Positions 18,088 to 27,856 of a stretch of 64,000 bases of DNA are shown here, piece by piece. The position numbers and the translations under genes were made by a program. Source of the stretch: Seonamhaeicola algicola (GTDB taxonomy: Bacteria; Bacteroidota; Bacteroidia; Flavobacteriales; Flavobacteriaceae); the NCBI RefSeq assembly GCF_007997385.1, contig NZ_VOSC01000012.1, positions 310,001-374,000 of the forward strand. Reading direction: 5' to 3'. Numbering within the stretch: position 1 is the stretch's first letter; each line of letters begins with the position of its first letter. Under the pieces are notes generated by a model that ran no database searches, was not told the DNA's origin, and saw only the letters and a program-made list of their open reading frames with translations.

Positions 18088-19722
18088 ATGAAAAAAATTA
18101 TAAAAAATAAACTTGTGCTTTTAAGCTTAGCTTTTACTGTTTTTTTAAGCACTACAGCTTTTAAAAACGATTTTTTTGAAATTGCTAAACAAATAGAAAT
18201 TTTTACTACAGTTTTTAAAGAACTCAACATGAATTATGTTGATGAAACCAATCCTGCCAATTTAATGGATACAGCCATAAAAAGCATGTTGGCAGATCTT
18301 GATCCGTATACAAATTTTATGAATGAACAAGATGTAGAATCTGCCAGAATTAATAACACAGGCGATTATACCGGTATTGGCGCAAAAGTTAAAACCCTAA
18401 AAGACAAACTTGTAATTGTTGAGCCTTATAAAAATTATCCTGCCGATAATGCAGGCTTAAAAGCAGGCGATGAAATAATAAAAGTTAATGATACACGTAT
18501 TGAAGATTACAAAGAAAACAGTGGTAATTTACTAAAAGGCACTGCAGGATCTACCATAAATGTAACCTACAAACGCCAAAATAAACTAGCCACCGCTACT
18601 ATAAAAAGAGCTGAAGTTGAAATAAAAGCAGTACCCCATTTTTCAATGGTAAATGATAAAACAGGCTATATTGTTTTAAGTAAATTTAATAGAAAAGCTC
18701 ATGCCGAAACCAATTATGCACTGCGTGATTTAAAAGCTCAAGGCGCAAAACGTATCATTTTAGATTTAAGAGGAAATCCTGGAGGTTTGCTAAACGAAGC
18801 TATAAAAATTGTAAACTTATTTGTGCCTAAAGGGCAACTGGTGGTTACCACAAAATCTAAAGTAAAAAAATACAATAAAACATACTATACGCAAGCTGAA
18901 CCTATTGATACTGAAATTCCATTAGTAGTTTTAATAGATGGTGGTAGCGCATCAGCAAGTGAAATTGTTTCCGGCGCATTACAAGATTTAGATAGGGCAG
19001 TGGTTGTGGGCTCTAGAAGTTTTGGTAAAGGATTAGTACAGCGCCCAAAAGCACTTACTTACGGTACACAAGTTAAAATTACAATTTCTAGATATTATAC
19101 ACCTTCAGGCAGATGTATTCAGTCTTTAGATTATTGGAATAGAAACGATAAAGGCGAAGCTGTACGTGTTAAACAAGAAAATTATAATGAATTTAAAACT
19201 AAAAACGGACGTAAAGTTTTTGATGGCGGTGGCGTTTTACCCGATGTTATTTTTCCAGCTTCAAAAAACTCAACTATTACAAATGCTATTTTAAATGACG
19301 ATTTGGTTTTCAATTTTGCCACTAATTTTTACTACAATAACAACATTGAAAACATTAATAATTTTACTTTAAATGATAAGCACTTTTCAGAATTTAAAAA
19401 TTATTTAAACGCCAACAAATTCTCATTTAAAACAGATACTGAAAAAGCGCTTTTTAAGGCTTTTGAAACTGCAACTAAAGAAGAATTGAATGATAATATT
19501 GAAAAAGAATTTAACGCCTTAATTTCAAGTTTAAATAACTCAAAAGAAACGGTACTTAATGAAAATAAAAACTTTTTATTAGAATTGCTTACCGAAGAAA
19601 TTGTAAAACGTTACGTATACCGCGAAGGTTTATATGAATATTACAAAATACACGACGAAAAAATAAAAAAAGCTACTAGTATACTTGCAAACCCAACAAC
19701 ATATTCTAGTTATTTAAAGTAA
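18088..19722 (+). CDS. S41 family C-terminal processing peptidase (CtpA/Prc type)
   Basis: A 544-residue tail-specific protease. A hydrophobic N-terminal segment (about residues 9-26) exports or anchors it, a PDZ domain covers about 90-165, and the catalytic core has the Ser in GGSASASEIVSGAL and the Lys in SRSFGKGLVQ, the Ser-Lys dyad of the family. The C-terminal 120 residues are helical and variable. It would cleave periplasmic proteins or tails. It is probably cotranscribed with rnpA (39-bp gap). Confidence 0.92.
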   Translation: MKKIIKNKLVLLSLAFTVFLSTTAFKNDFFEIAKQIEIFTTVFKELNMNYVDETNPANLMDTAIKSMLADLDPYTNFMNEQDVESARINNTGDYTGIGAKVKTLKDKLVIVEPYKNYPADNAGLKAGDEIIKVNDTRIEDYKENSGNLLKGTAGSTINVTYKRQNKLATATIKRAEVEIKAVPHFSMVNDKTGYIVLSKFNRKAHAETNYALRDLKAQGAKRIILDLRGNPGGLLNEAIKIVNLFVPKGQLVVTTKSKVKKYNKTYYTQAEPIDTEIPLVVLIDGGSASASEIVSGALQDLDRAVVVGSRSFGKGLVQRPKALTYGTQVKITISRYYTPSGRCIQSLDYWNRNDKGEAVRVKQENYNEFKTKNGRKVFDGGGVLPDVIFPASKNSTITNAILNDDLVFNFATNFYYNNNIENINNFTLNDKHFSEFKNYLNANKFSFKTDTEKALFKAFETATKEELNDNIEKEFNALISSLNNSKETVLNENKNFLLELLTEEIVKRYVYREGLYEYYKIHDEKIKKATSILANPTTYSSYLK

Positions 19723-19835
19723 ACAACCTTGTTTTTCATCCTTAACTAAAGGCAATTAAACCCAAAAAAACCTTAAATTAAGCGCTAATTGCTTAAAAAT
19801 ATTATATTTATATCCCTAATTAATAGCAACCTACA

Positions 19836-20708
19836 ATGAATAAACTACATGTATTTATACTATGCTTAATACTTACCTGTAAGTTTACTTATGCCCAAAA
19901 ATTAACCCACGAGGTATATTTTGATACTGATAAATTTACTGTACCACCAACTGAAGAAAGCCGGTTACTCTTATTTATTTCAACATTAACTGATATTGAT
20001 ATTCAAACCATTTCTATTTATGGTTTTTGTGATGATGTTGGGGCAGATACTTATAATTTAAGACTCTCTCAACAAAGAGCCGATGCTATAAAAAACCTAT
20101 TTTCAGAAAATGAAATAAGCGAAAGCCTCATTACAAATGTTGATGGAAAAGGTGAAGTTTTACTTAAAATTGTTGATGAAAAAAATGCTATAAAAATACG
20201 CGGTTTAAACCGTAAAGTTGAAATTATTGTAACACCAAAACCTAAAATTGAACCCAAAAAAGTAGAAGAAGAAACCGCTACAGTTACCAAAGTTGAAAAA
20301 AAGAAAACTGTACAAGAACAAATTAAAGGTGAAATTAAAGCGGGCGATAAAATTGTTTTTGAAAACATATTATTTAAAACAGGCTATGCTACCGTTACTC
20401 CAAACTCAAAAAAAACATTAGAGTCTATAGCTAAAGCATTAGCTGAGCGTAAAAACATATATTTTACAATACAAGGGCATGTTTGCTGCACAAAATTTTC
20501 TAGAGATGCTATTGATAGAAAAACTAAAAAGCGCAACCTATCTGAAGCCAGAGCAAAATATGTACATGATTATTTTATAAAAAAAGGTGTTGATAAAAGA
20601 CGCATGCGTTACATGGGTATGCGCCGAAAATTTCCTTTGGGTGGCGACCCAAAATTTGATAGAAGAGTAGAAATTCTCATAACATACGTTGGTAAAGAAA
20701 ACCCTTAA
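19836..20708 (+). CDS. Secreted protein with two OmpA-like domains in tandem
   Basis: A 290-residue protein with a signal peptide ending near TYAQ (residue 21). The first OmpA-like (peptidoglycan-binding) domain runs from about 25 to 130 (VYFDTDKFTV ... YGFCDDVGADTYNLRLSQQRA ... LNRKVEI). After a charged, Lys/Glu-rich linker a second covers about 175-288 (ILFKTGYATVTPNSKKTL ... RRMRYMGMRRKFP ... FDRRVEILI). The second carries a Cys pair (CC) and a diverged peptidoglycan site. Most OmpA proteins have one such domain. The next gene starts 2 bp later, so they form an operon. Confidence 0.8.
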   Translation: MNKLHVFILCLILTCKFTYAQKLTHEVYFDTDKFTVPPTEESRLLLFISTLTDIDIQTISIYGFCDDVGADTYNLRLSQQRADAIKNLFSENEISESLITNVDGKGEVLLKIVDEKNAIKIRGLNRKVEIIVTPKPKIEPKKVEEETATVTKVEKKKTVQEQIKGEIKAGDKIVFENILFKTGYATVTPNSKKTLESIAKALAERKNIYFTIQGHVCCTKFSRDAIDRKTKKRNLSEARAKYVHDYFIKKGVDKRRMRYMGMRRKFPLGGDPKFDRRVEILITYVGKENP

Positions 20709-20710
20709 AA

Positions 20711-22102
20711 ATGCTGCAAAAAACTACATATTTAATACTTGTTTTAAACATGTATGTTTTTTCGCAAAACACAGTAATACCCGATGCTAATTTTGAACAA
20801 GCTTTAATTGATTTAGGTTTAGATACTGCACCAATTAATGGCGTTGTGCCTACTGCAAATATAGCTTCTGTAACAAATTTAAATATAGAATCTAAAAATA
20901 TAAACAACCTAACAGGTATTGAAGATTTTTCTAGTTTAATGGTGCTAGAATGTGCTAATAATAACATTTCAAGCATTAATACTTCAGCTAATTTAAACTT
21001 AACACAGTTATTTGTTAATAATAATGCACTTACTAACATTGATATTAGTAACAACAGTTTACTTCAAATTTTATGGTGCGATAATAACCAATTAAGTAGC
21101 TTAAATGTTTCTCAAAATCCAAATTTAATTTCAATAGCTTGTAGTAATAATAACATTACTACACTTAATGTTTCAAACAATATTAAACTTAATGTTTTGG
21201 TTTGCGATAATAACCAATTAAATACCTTAAATATTACTAATAATACTACCTTAAATAGGCTGCAATGTGCAGGTAATTTATTAACCAGTTTAAATGTATC
21301 ATTAAATACAGATTTGGCTTTTTTATACTGTAATAATAACCAAATAGATAGCTTAAGTTTAAATTCACGTTTAATTGAAATTAACTGTAGTTTTAATAAT
21401 TTAACTGTTTTAAATGTATCTGAAAACAACAGGCTTACCCAACTTAATGCAAGTTATAATAACCTTTGTAGTTTAAATGTTAATAACGGAAATAATAATA
21501 ATTTTACGCTGGTTGATTTTTCAGAAAACAATAATTTAAATTGTGTAGTTGTTGATAACCCCAACGGAAATCATTCTACTTGGAATCCGGTTGATTTTTC
21601 AAACTATGTAAATTCTGAAAATGCTTGCGAAGATTTAATTCTGGTAGATAAACTTCCTGATGTTGTTGGGCCTTCATATACCTTACCAATATTAACTAAT
21701 GGTAATTATTTTACCGAAGCAAACGGTAATGGTAATGCACTTTTTGCTGGCCAAGTTATTAACAATTCGCAAACTATTTTTATTTATAATAACACAGCAT
21801 GTTATAGCAACCAGTCTAGTTTTTATGTGTTAATAACTAACGCTAGTTTTTATATACCCAAATATTTTACACCTAATAATGATAATACCCATGATACTTG
21901 GAAGGTAATTGATAATTCAGGTACGTTTTTATCAATAAATATTTATAACAGATATGGTAAGTTGTTAAAAACATTACAACCTAATAATTTAGAGTGGGAT
22001 GGCACGTATAACGGTAATGTTTTAATTTCTGATGATTATTGGTACGTTATTAACAGATTAAATAATAAACCTATTAAAGGACATTTTACACTAAAGAAAT
22101 AA
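20711..22102 (+). CDS. Secreted leucine-rich-repeat protein with T9SS type B sorting domain
   Basis: A 463-residue cell-surface protein. A short signal peptide (about 1-18, ending FSQ) precedes at least nine leucine-rich repeats of about 21 residues with a Cys in many strands (pattern L..L.C.NN.L..LN.S.N..L). The C-terminus (about 375-463, from FTPNNDNTHDTWKV to WDGTYNG and a terminal KGHFTLKK) is the gliding-motility-associated type B tail that directs export by T9SS. It is probably a surface adhesin or ligand-binding protein; the ligand is unknown. It follows the double-OmpA gene by 2 bp. Confidence 0.85.
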   Translation: MLQKTTYLILVLNMYVFSQNTVIPDANFEQALIDLGLDTAPINGVVPTANIASVTNLNIESKNINNLTGIEDFSSLMVLECANNNISSINTSANLNLTQLFVNNNALTNIDISNNSLLQILWCDNNQLSSLNVSQNPNLISIACSNNNITTLNVSNNIKLNVLVCDNNQLNTLNITNNTTLNRLQCAGNLLTSLNVSLNTDLAFLYCNNNQIDSLSLNSRLIEINCSFNNLTVLNVSENNRLTQLNASYNNLCSLNVNNGNNNNFTLVDFSENNNLNCVVVDNPNGNHSTWNPVDFSNYVNSENACEDLILVDKLPDVVGPSYTLPILTNGNYFTEANGNGNALFAGQVINNSQTIFIYNNTACYSNQSSFYVLITNASFYIPKYFTPNNDNTHDTWKVIDNSGTFLSINIYNRYGKLLKTLQPNNLEWDGTYNGNVLISDDYWYVINRLNNKPIKGHFTLKK

Positions 22103-22118
22103 ATTGTTAGTTTAGTTA

Positions 22119-22562
22119 TTAACTTTTTATCATACTTATATGTGGTATATTATCTTCAAGGTACTGTTCACCTATTTGTTTAAAGCCTAAATTATTATAA
22201 AATTTTACTAGATAGCATTGTGCTGAAATTTTAATAATAGTTTCATTAAAATAGTTATTAACAGCAGTTATTGATGCATTCATAATGTCATAGCCATAAT
22301 TGTGTTTTCTTTCATTTTTAGCAACAACAACTCTGCCAATGCTAGCGTTTTCAAAGTAATCACCTGGTTTAAAAATACGTGTATAAGCCACTATTTTGTT
22401 GTTTTTAAAGCCTAAAATATGTAAAGCTTTTTGGTCTTTATAATCAATATCTTGGTATACACAATCTTGTTCAACAACAAAAACTTCGCTTCGTAATTGT
22501 AACATATTATAAAGTTCTGTAATTGTTAATTGGTTAAAGGTTTTGGTTTGTATTGTTAACAT
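22119..22562 (-). CDS. elaA: GNAT acetyltransferase, ElaA family
   Basis: A 147-residue GNAT-fold protein. The N-terminal LRSEVFVVEQDCVYQDIDYKD segment and the acetyl-CoA binding region IGRVVVAKNERKHNYGYDIM match the ElaA family, whose acceptor is unknown. It is third in a minus-strand set after rpiB and the CDF transporter (35-bp gap) and converges on the LRR gene. Confidence 0.85.
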   Translation of the reverse strand: MLTIQTKTFNQLTITELYNMLQLRSEVFVVEQDCVYQDIDYKDQKALHILGFKNNKIVAYTRIFKPGDYFENASIGRVVVAKNERKHNYGYDIMNASITAVNNYFNETIIKISAQCYLVKFYNNLGFKQIGEQYLEDNIPHISMIKS

Positions 22563-22597
22563 ATTAATTTACATTGTGAAAAAAATAAAAACACGTA

Positions 22598-23509
22598 TTA
22601 ATCTTGTACAATAATATCTTTAATATCGTCTTTATTAAACTCTGGCTGAATAGTTACGTGGTTTATATGATATTTATCTTGCAATAGTGTTTCAATTGTT
22701 AATAAGATATTATCAAACTCAGTAATGCTTACATTTTCATTTAAGTCTAAGTGCGCCTCTAAATGCAGCTCATTATCACTTAAATTCCAAATATGAACAT
22801 GATGTAATTTTTTTACTTTTGGTAGCTTGTTAACACTAATTACAACATCTTTAATATCAATATGTTCAGGTGTAAAAAGCATAAGCATTTTTGTAGATGA
22901 TTTTAATAAAAAATAACCTACCCAAATTAAGTAAAGCGCTAATAAAAATGTTAATAAACTATCTACCCAAAAAAGCCCGTAATACTTCATTAATAAACCA
23001 CCTATTAACACTGCTATACTTGCTAACATATCTGTTAATAAGTGTATGTAAGCCGATTTTATATTAAGGTTATTATCAGAATCTTTTTTTAACAACAGTA
23101 CACTAAACCCATTACCAATAATAGCTAACAATGCTAAAATAATAACTAGGTTAGATTGTATGGTTTCTGGGTTTTTAAAGCGTAAAATAGCTTCTTTTAT
23201 TAAAATAATAGCTACAATAATTAAGGTAGCTGCATTAATAAAAGCTGCTAAAATTTCGGCACGTTTGTAACCAAAAGTTTTATCTTCAGAGGCCTTTTTT
23301 TGTGCTAATCTTGTTGCTACATAACTAACAATTAATGATATAACATCACTAAAATTATGTAAAGCATCACTTAGTAATGATAAACTACCAGATACCAAAC
23401 CACCAATAACCTGCGCAATAGTTATTACCACATTTAAAAAAATAGAAATAATAAGATTTCTACCTTTTAAATTAGCATGTGTGTGGTTATGGTTTTGGTT
23501 ATTAGCCAT
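22598..23509 (-). CDS. Cation diffusion facilitator (zinc/cobalt efflux, CzcD-like)
   Basis: A 303-residue CDF transporter. A His-rich N-terminus (NHNHTHAN) is followed by six membrane segments. The metal-site motifs are present in TM2 (SDALHNFSD) and TM5 (HLLTDMLAS, HxxxD), and a cytoplasmic C-terminal domain carries HHVHIW. It exports divalent cations such as Zn2+ in exchange for protons. Its ATG follows the rpiB stop with no gap. Confidence 0.93.
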   Translation of the reverse strand: MANNQNHNHTHANLKGRNLIISIFLNVVITIAQVIGGLVSGSLSLLSDALHNFSDVISLIVSYVATRLAQKKASEDKTFGYKRAEILAAFINAATLIIVAIILIKEAILRFKNPETIQSNLVIILALLAIIGNGFSVLLLKKDSDNNLNIKSAYIHLLTDMLASIAVLIGGLLMKYYGLFWVDSLLTFLLALYLIWVGYFLLKSSTKMLMLFTPEHIDIKDVVISVNKLPKVKKLHHVHIWNLSDNELHLEAHLDLNENVSITEFDNILLTIETLLQDKYHINHVTIQPEFNKDDIKDIIVQD

Positions 23510-23944
23510 TTAACATGAAACCGGAATTTTATCTATTCTATTTTGGTGGCGTCCGCCTTCAAAAGGTGTATTTAAAAACGTTTCAACCATAGCAATGGCT
23601 TGAGGTATAGCAGTAAATCTTGCAGGAATACAAATTATGTTAGCATTATTATGGCCTCTAATAAGTTGTACAATTTCATTATTCCAAGCTAATCCAGCAC
23701 GTATTTTTTGGTGCTTGTTAGCTGTCATAGCTACGCCATTGGCACTTCCACAAATTAAAATTCCGTATGTAGATTTCTCATTTACAACATCTTCAGCTAC
23801 CGGATGCACAAAATCTGCATAATCAACACTATCATTACTATCAGTTCCGTGGTTAATAACAGTAATACCTTTAGATTCTAAAAGTTCAATAATTGCAAAT
23901 TTATAATCGGTACCAGCGTGGTCGTTTCCTATAGAAATAGTCAT
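23510..23944 (-). CDS. rpiB: Ribose-5-phosphate isomerase B
   Basis: A 144-residue RpiB/LacA-family isomerase interconverting ribose-5-phosphate and ribulose-5-phosphate in the non-oxidative pentose phosphate pathway. The N-terminal GNDHAGTDYK, the active-site Cys region CGSANGVAMTANK and the HNNANIICIPAR block are typical. It is the first gene of the minus-strand set rpiB-CDF-elaA and faces away from rnr across a 576-bp gap. Confidence 0.95.
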   Translation of the reverse strand: MTISIGNDHAGTDYKFAIIELLESKGITVINHGTDSNDSVDYADFVHPVAEDVVNEKSTYGILICGSANGVAMTANKHQKIRAGLAWNNEIVQLIRGHNNANIICIPARFTAIPQAIAMVETFLNTPFEGGRHQNRIDKIPVSC

Positions 23945-24520
23945 AACTTAATTTGTGTTTATAATTTTTGGTAAAGTTAATAAATCAAAAGCTGTTAACT
24001 GTACTTTTAATTAGTTGTTAATATCTATTCATTAATTTCTAAAAAATAAAGTTGGAAAATTGCATAAAAATTACAATCCATAACATTTAGTTAACAGCCA
24101 AATTAGTTAATGTAAATTTTCTGTTAAGTTATTAGCACTAAAATGTACATTACTAACCAATGTTAAGTAATATAATTATTAAAAAAAAGGTGTTTAATAA
24201 TGTTGTTAACAACTGTTAATAGCAATACTAAATTACTTAAAAATAAATAAGTTAACCTAAAAATAATGTGTTAATTTCCTATCAATAAAATTAAATAAGA
24301 TACTTTTCAAAGTAAACTTTAAAAAAGTTATACCAGTTATTAACACACTATAATAACCATCATTATTTTTTTTAAATTTTTAAAAGAAAAAGATATTATA
24401 ATATATAATGTGGATAACTGTTTTTTTAATTAAAAGTAGCTTATAAAGAATTTAACATGGTCTTTAGTTAAAACTTAATATCTTTAGCGTATTATATTGA
24501 TTTAAAAAATATCCATTAGG
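23945..24520. other. 576-bp AT-rich gene-free region with a DnaA box (candidate oriC)
   Basis: No credible gene lies between the divergent rpiB and rnr. The region has a perfect DnaA box on the minus strand (TGTGGATAA at 24409-24417), directly beside an A/T-only run (24393-24408), a one-mismatch box TTATTAACA near 24338, about a dozen GTTAA/TTAAC motifs and a 12-bp palindrome GTTGTTAACAAC (24202-24213). The rnr promoter must also lie here (TATCTTTA at 24479-24486). These are traits of a replication origin, but dnaA is not in the window and flanking gene strands show no clear switch. Confidence 0.35.
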
Positions 24521-26752
24521 ATGGCAAGAAATAATAGAAGGAGAGCAAAAAAGGGTATTCCTAATCTAACAAATACTATTTTAAGTATTTTAAAAAAAGA
24601 ACGTAACCAAGCTTTTAACTACAAACAAATAGCTGCTAAATTACAAGTAAATGATGCTAGTAGCCGTAACCAAATAATAAAAACACTTGTTAAACTTACT
24701 GCTAAAAAAGAAATTCAGGAGGTAGATAGAGGTAAATACAAAGCCATTGTTAATACAGAGTATCATACCGGTAAATTAGATATGACTCCAAAAGGCTCTG
24801 GTTACATTATTTGTGATGCTTTTGAAGAAGATGTGTTTATAGCCTCAAATAATGTTAATAGAGCATTGCATGGCGATGAAGTTGAATTTTATTTATACAA
24901 AAGACGTAAAAGAGGAAAATTAGAAGGCGAAATTACCAACGTTATTAAACGCGAAAAAAGTGAGTATGTTGGTGTTATTCAAATACATAAAAACTATGCG
25001 TTTGTAGTGCCCGATAATCCAAAAATGTACAAAGATATTTTTGTTCCAATTAATAAAACGTTTAATGCTGAAGAAGGCGATAAAGTGTTGGTTAAAGTTG
25101 AAGATTGGCCTGAAAATGCCGATTCTCCTTTTGGTAGCATAGTTAAAGTTTTAGGAAAACCAGGTGAGCATAACACTGAAATTCACGCTATTCTATCAGA
25201 TTACGGATTGCCTTATGAATTTCCATACGAAGTTGAAGATTATGCCAATAAAATTGATACATCAATAACCAACCAAGAAATAGCAAACAGGCGCGATATG
25301 CGTAAAGATTTAACCTTTACCATAGACCCTAAAGATGCTAAAGATTTTGATGATGCACTGTCATTTAAAATACTTGAAAATGGGTTATTTGAAATTGGTA
25401 TTCATATTGCCGATGTATCACACTACGTAAAAGAAGGTACGGTTCTAGATGATGAAGCTTACAACAGAGCCACATCAGTATATTTAGTAGATAGAGTAGT
25501 GCCAATGTTACCCGAAATTTTATCAAACAATGCTTGTTCATTACGTCCGCACGAAGAAAAATATACCTTTTCAGCTGTTTTTAAAATAAATGATAAAGCA
25601 GAAGTAAAAGACCAATGGTTTGGTAGAACTGTAACCTACAGTGATGCACGTTTTGCTTATGAAGAAGCACAAGCAATTATAGAGCAAAACCATAACTTAA
25701 ATTTTAATGATGCTTTACAATTAGAAAGTATTCAAACTACTATACCTCAAGAAGTTTCATTAACAGGTAAAACTTATAATACCACACCTAATATTGCGCA
25801 AGCTGTTTTAATTTTAGATAAACTAGCTAAAAAAATGCGCAGTAAACGTATGCGTAATGGTGCTATTTCTTTTGATAAAGTTGAAGTTAAATTTAATTTA
25901 GATGAAGAAAAAAATCCTGTTGGGGTTTTCTTTAAAACCAGTAAAGATGCCAATAAACTTATTGAAGAGTTTATGCTACTAGCAAATAAAAAAGTAGCCG
26001 AATTTATTGGAAAACAAAACCCTAAAAAAACATTTATATACAGGGTTCATGATGAACCCGATGATAGCAAATTAGCAGCATTACAAAATATTGTTAGCAG
26101 GTTTGGTTATAAATTAAATTTTCAAGACCGCAAAAGTGTTACCGCTTCTTTAAATAATTTATTAAAAGAAGTAGTTGGTAAAAAAGAACAAAATTTAGTT
26201 GATACTTTAACAATTAGAAGCATGAGTAAAGCCGAATATACTACTCATAATATAGGGCATTACGGTTTGGCTTTTGATTATTATTCGCATTTTACATCGC
26301 CCATAAGGCGTTATCCTGATGTTATGGCACACAGGCTATTACAACACTATTTAGATGGCGGAAAAACAGCTAATGAAGAAGCTTTTGAAGAAAAATGCCA
26401 ACATTCTAGCAACATGGAAAATTTAGCAATCAAAGCTGAAAGAGATTCTATAAAATACATGCAAATTCGTTTTATGGAAGATCATAAAAATGAAGACTTT
26501 TTAGGTGTAATTTCAGGTGTTACAGATTGGGGAATTTATGTTGAAATAATTTCAAATAAATGCGAAGGCATGGTAAGTGTTAGAGATATTACTGATGATC
26601 ATTACGCCTTTGATGAAAGTCAATTTGCATTAGTTGGCAGAAACACTAAAAACATGTACCAATTAGGTGATGAGGTTATTGTTAAAGTTAAAAACACAGA
26701 CCTTGTTAAAAAACATTTAGATTTTTTATTAGTTGGTAAACCTGAAGATTAA
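24521..26752 (+). CDS. rnr: Ribonuclease R
   Basis: A 743-residue 3'-5' exoribonuclease of the RNB family. An N-terminal winged-helix domain (about 15-70), cold-shock domains (about 75-230), the RNB catalytic core with the acidic motif DPKDAKDFDDALS, the block HYGLAFDYYSHFTSPIRRYPD and a C-terminal S1 domain (about 655-740) are all present. It degrades structured RNA in the cytoplasm. Confidence 0.96.
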   Translation: MARNNRRRAKKGIPNLTNTILSILKKERNQAFNYKQIAAKLQVNDASSRNQIIKTLVKLTAKKEIQEVDRGKYKAIVNTEYHTGKLDMTPKGSGYIICDAFEEDVFIASNNVNRALHGDEVEFYLYKRRKRGKLEGEITNVIKREKSEYVGVIQIHKNYAFVVPDNPKMYKDIFVPINKTFNAEEGDKVLVKVEDWPENADSPFGSIVKVLGKPGEHNTEIHAILSDYGLPYEFPYEVEDYANKIDTSITNQEIANRRDMRKDLTFTIDPKDAKDFDDALSFKILENGLFEIGIHIADVSHYVKEGTVLDDEAYNRATSVYLVDRVVPMLPEILSNNACSLRPHEEKYTFSAVFKINDKAEVKDQWFGRTVTYSDARFAYEEAQAIIEQNHNLNFNDALQLESIQTTIPQEVSLTGKTYNTTPNIAQAVLILDKLAKKMRSKRMRNGAISFDKVEVKFNLDEEKNPVGVFFKTSKDANKLIEEFMLLANKKVAEFIGKQNPKKTFIYRVHDEPDDSKLAALQNIVSRFGYKLNFQDRKSVTASLNNLLKEVVGKKEQNLVDTLTIRSMSKAEYTTHNIGHYGLAFDYYSHFTSPIRRYPDVMAHRLLQHYLDGGKTANEEAFEEKCQHSSNMENLAIKAERDSIKYMQIRFMEDHKNEDFLGVISGVTDWGIYVEIISNKCEGMVSVRDITDDHYAFDESQFALVGRNTKNMYQLGDEVIVKVKNTDLVKKHLDFLLVGKPED

Positions 26753-26775
26753 ACCAAAAAACATATTCAAAAAAA

Positions 26776-27078
26776 ATGATTTTAACTACAACACAAACTA
26801 TTGAGGGTTATAAAATTGAAAATTATTTAGGTATTGTAACAGGTGTAAGTGTAAAAATGCCTAAAGTATCATTAAGTTTTAATATGAAAAAGTACTACCA
26901 ATCTTTTGAAACTAGATTGAATGATATTAAAGAAGAAGCCTTTCAAAATTTAAAAGAAAATGCTCAAAAATTACAAGCAAATGCCGTAGTTGGAATTAAT
27001 TTAGATATTGAAACATCAGATTCTACAGGTGTTATTTTAGTATCTGTAACAGGTACTGCAGTAAAAATTGCTGTTTAA
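26776..27078 (+). CDS. YbjQ-family (UPF0145/DUF74) protein
   Basis: A 100-residue protein of the YbjQ family, recognised by the pattern of an N-terminal IEGYKIENYLGIVTG, a middle helix with RLNDIKEEAF and a C-terminal ANAVVGINLDIE ... VSVTGTAV. The family forms pentameric beta-rich assemblies and is often called heavy-metal-binding, but the function is not established. It is 23 bp after rnr and likely cotranscribed. Confidence 0.85.
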   Translation: MILTTTQTIEGYKIENYLGIVTGVSVKMPKVSLSFNMKKYYQSFETRLNDIKEEAFQNLKENAQKLQANAVVGINLDIETSDSTGVILVSVTGTAVKIAV

Positions 27079-27154
27079 TCCAAAAGTTTTCTTAAAGTTA
27101 ATTTACAACGGAATAATTCTTGATAATTTTACGTTTAAATTAAAAACACTTCAT

Positions 27155-27829
27155 ATGAAACGCATATTATCATTAGTACTAATACTAACAACTTCATTAA
27201 CTTTTTCACAAAAATCAATAGAAAAAGAAATAGGGGAGTTTAGTGAATTAAAAGTGTACGATTTAATAAATGTAGAGCTTATAAGTTCAAACAAAAATAA
27301 AGTAGTTATTACCGGAAAAAATAAAGATAACGTATTAATAAACAATAAAAATGGTACGCTTAAAATAAAAATGAGTTTAAAAGAAATTTTTGATGGTAAT
27401 GAAACTAATATTAAGCTTTACTACTCAAAAGTTGATATTATTGATGTAAATGAAGGCGCCAATGTTTTCTCTGATGATACTATAAAACAGTTTGAAATAG
27501 ATTTAAAAGCCCAAGAAGGCGCTAAAATTAAAATTCCAGTAAATGTTACTTATGCTAATATAAAATCGGTTACAGGTGGTAGTATTACAGTTTCAGGTAA
27601 TGCTAAAAGTCAAAATATATCTATATTTTCTGGCGGAATTTATAAAGGTGAAACTTTAAACACCAATACAACCGAAGTAGCCGTTAGAGCCGCTGGCGAA
27701 GCTTATGTAAACGCTAAAGATGTAGTAGATGTAAAAATTAGAGCAGGTGGTGATGTGTTTATTTACGGTAATCCAAAAACTGTAAATGAAAATAAAGCAC
27801 TTGGTGGCAGAGTTAAACGCATGCAATAA
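27155..27829 (+). CDS. DUF2807 (putative auto-transporter adhesin, head GIN domain) protein
   Basis: A 224-residue secreted protein. A signal peptide (about 1-18, ending TFSQ) precedes a repetitive beta-rich DUF2807 domain with regularly spaced Gly/Asn turns (SVTGGSITVSGNAKSQ, VAVRAAGEAYVNA) and a C-terminal VKIRAGGDVFIYGNP. The domain is a beta-helix-like fold common in Bacteroidetes, function unknown. I choose ATG 27155 because the signal peptide begins there; a longer frame from 27068 only adds sequence overlapping the previous gene. Confidence 0.8.
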   Translation: MKRILSLVLILTTSLTFSQKSIEKEIGEFSELKVYDLINVELISSNKNKVVITGKNKDNVLINNKNGTLKIKMSLKEIFDGNETNIKLYYSKVDIIDVNEGANVFSDDTIKQFEIDLKAQEGAKIKIPVNVTYANIKSVTGGSITVSGNAKSQNISIFSGGIYKGETLNTNTTEVAVRAAGEAYVNAKDVVDVKIRAGGDVFIYGNPKTVNENKALGGRVKRMQ

Positions 27830-27856
27830 ATTTCAAAAAAAAATATAAAATAACTA

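Noticed and set aside
21112-21429. Minus-strand frame across the LRR array
   Set aside because: It is a by-product of the regular repeat codons on the opposite strand.
24409-24417. DnaA box taken as proof of oriC
   Set aside because: A single perfect box can occur by chance; no dnaA nearby and no clear strand switch. Kept only as a candidate.
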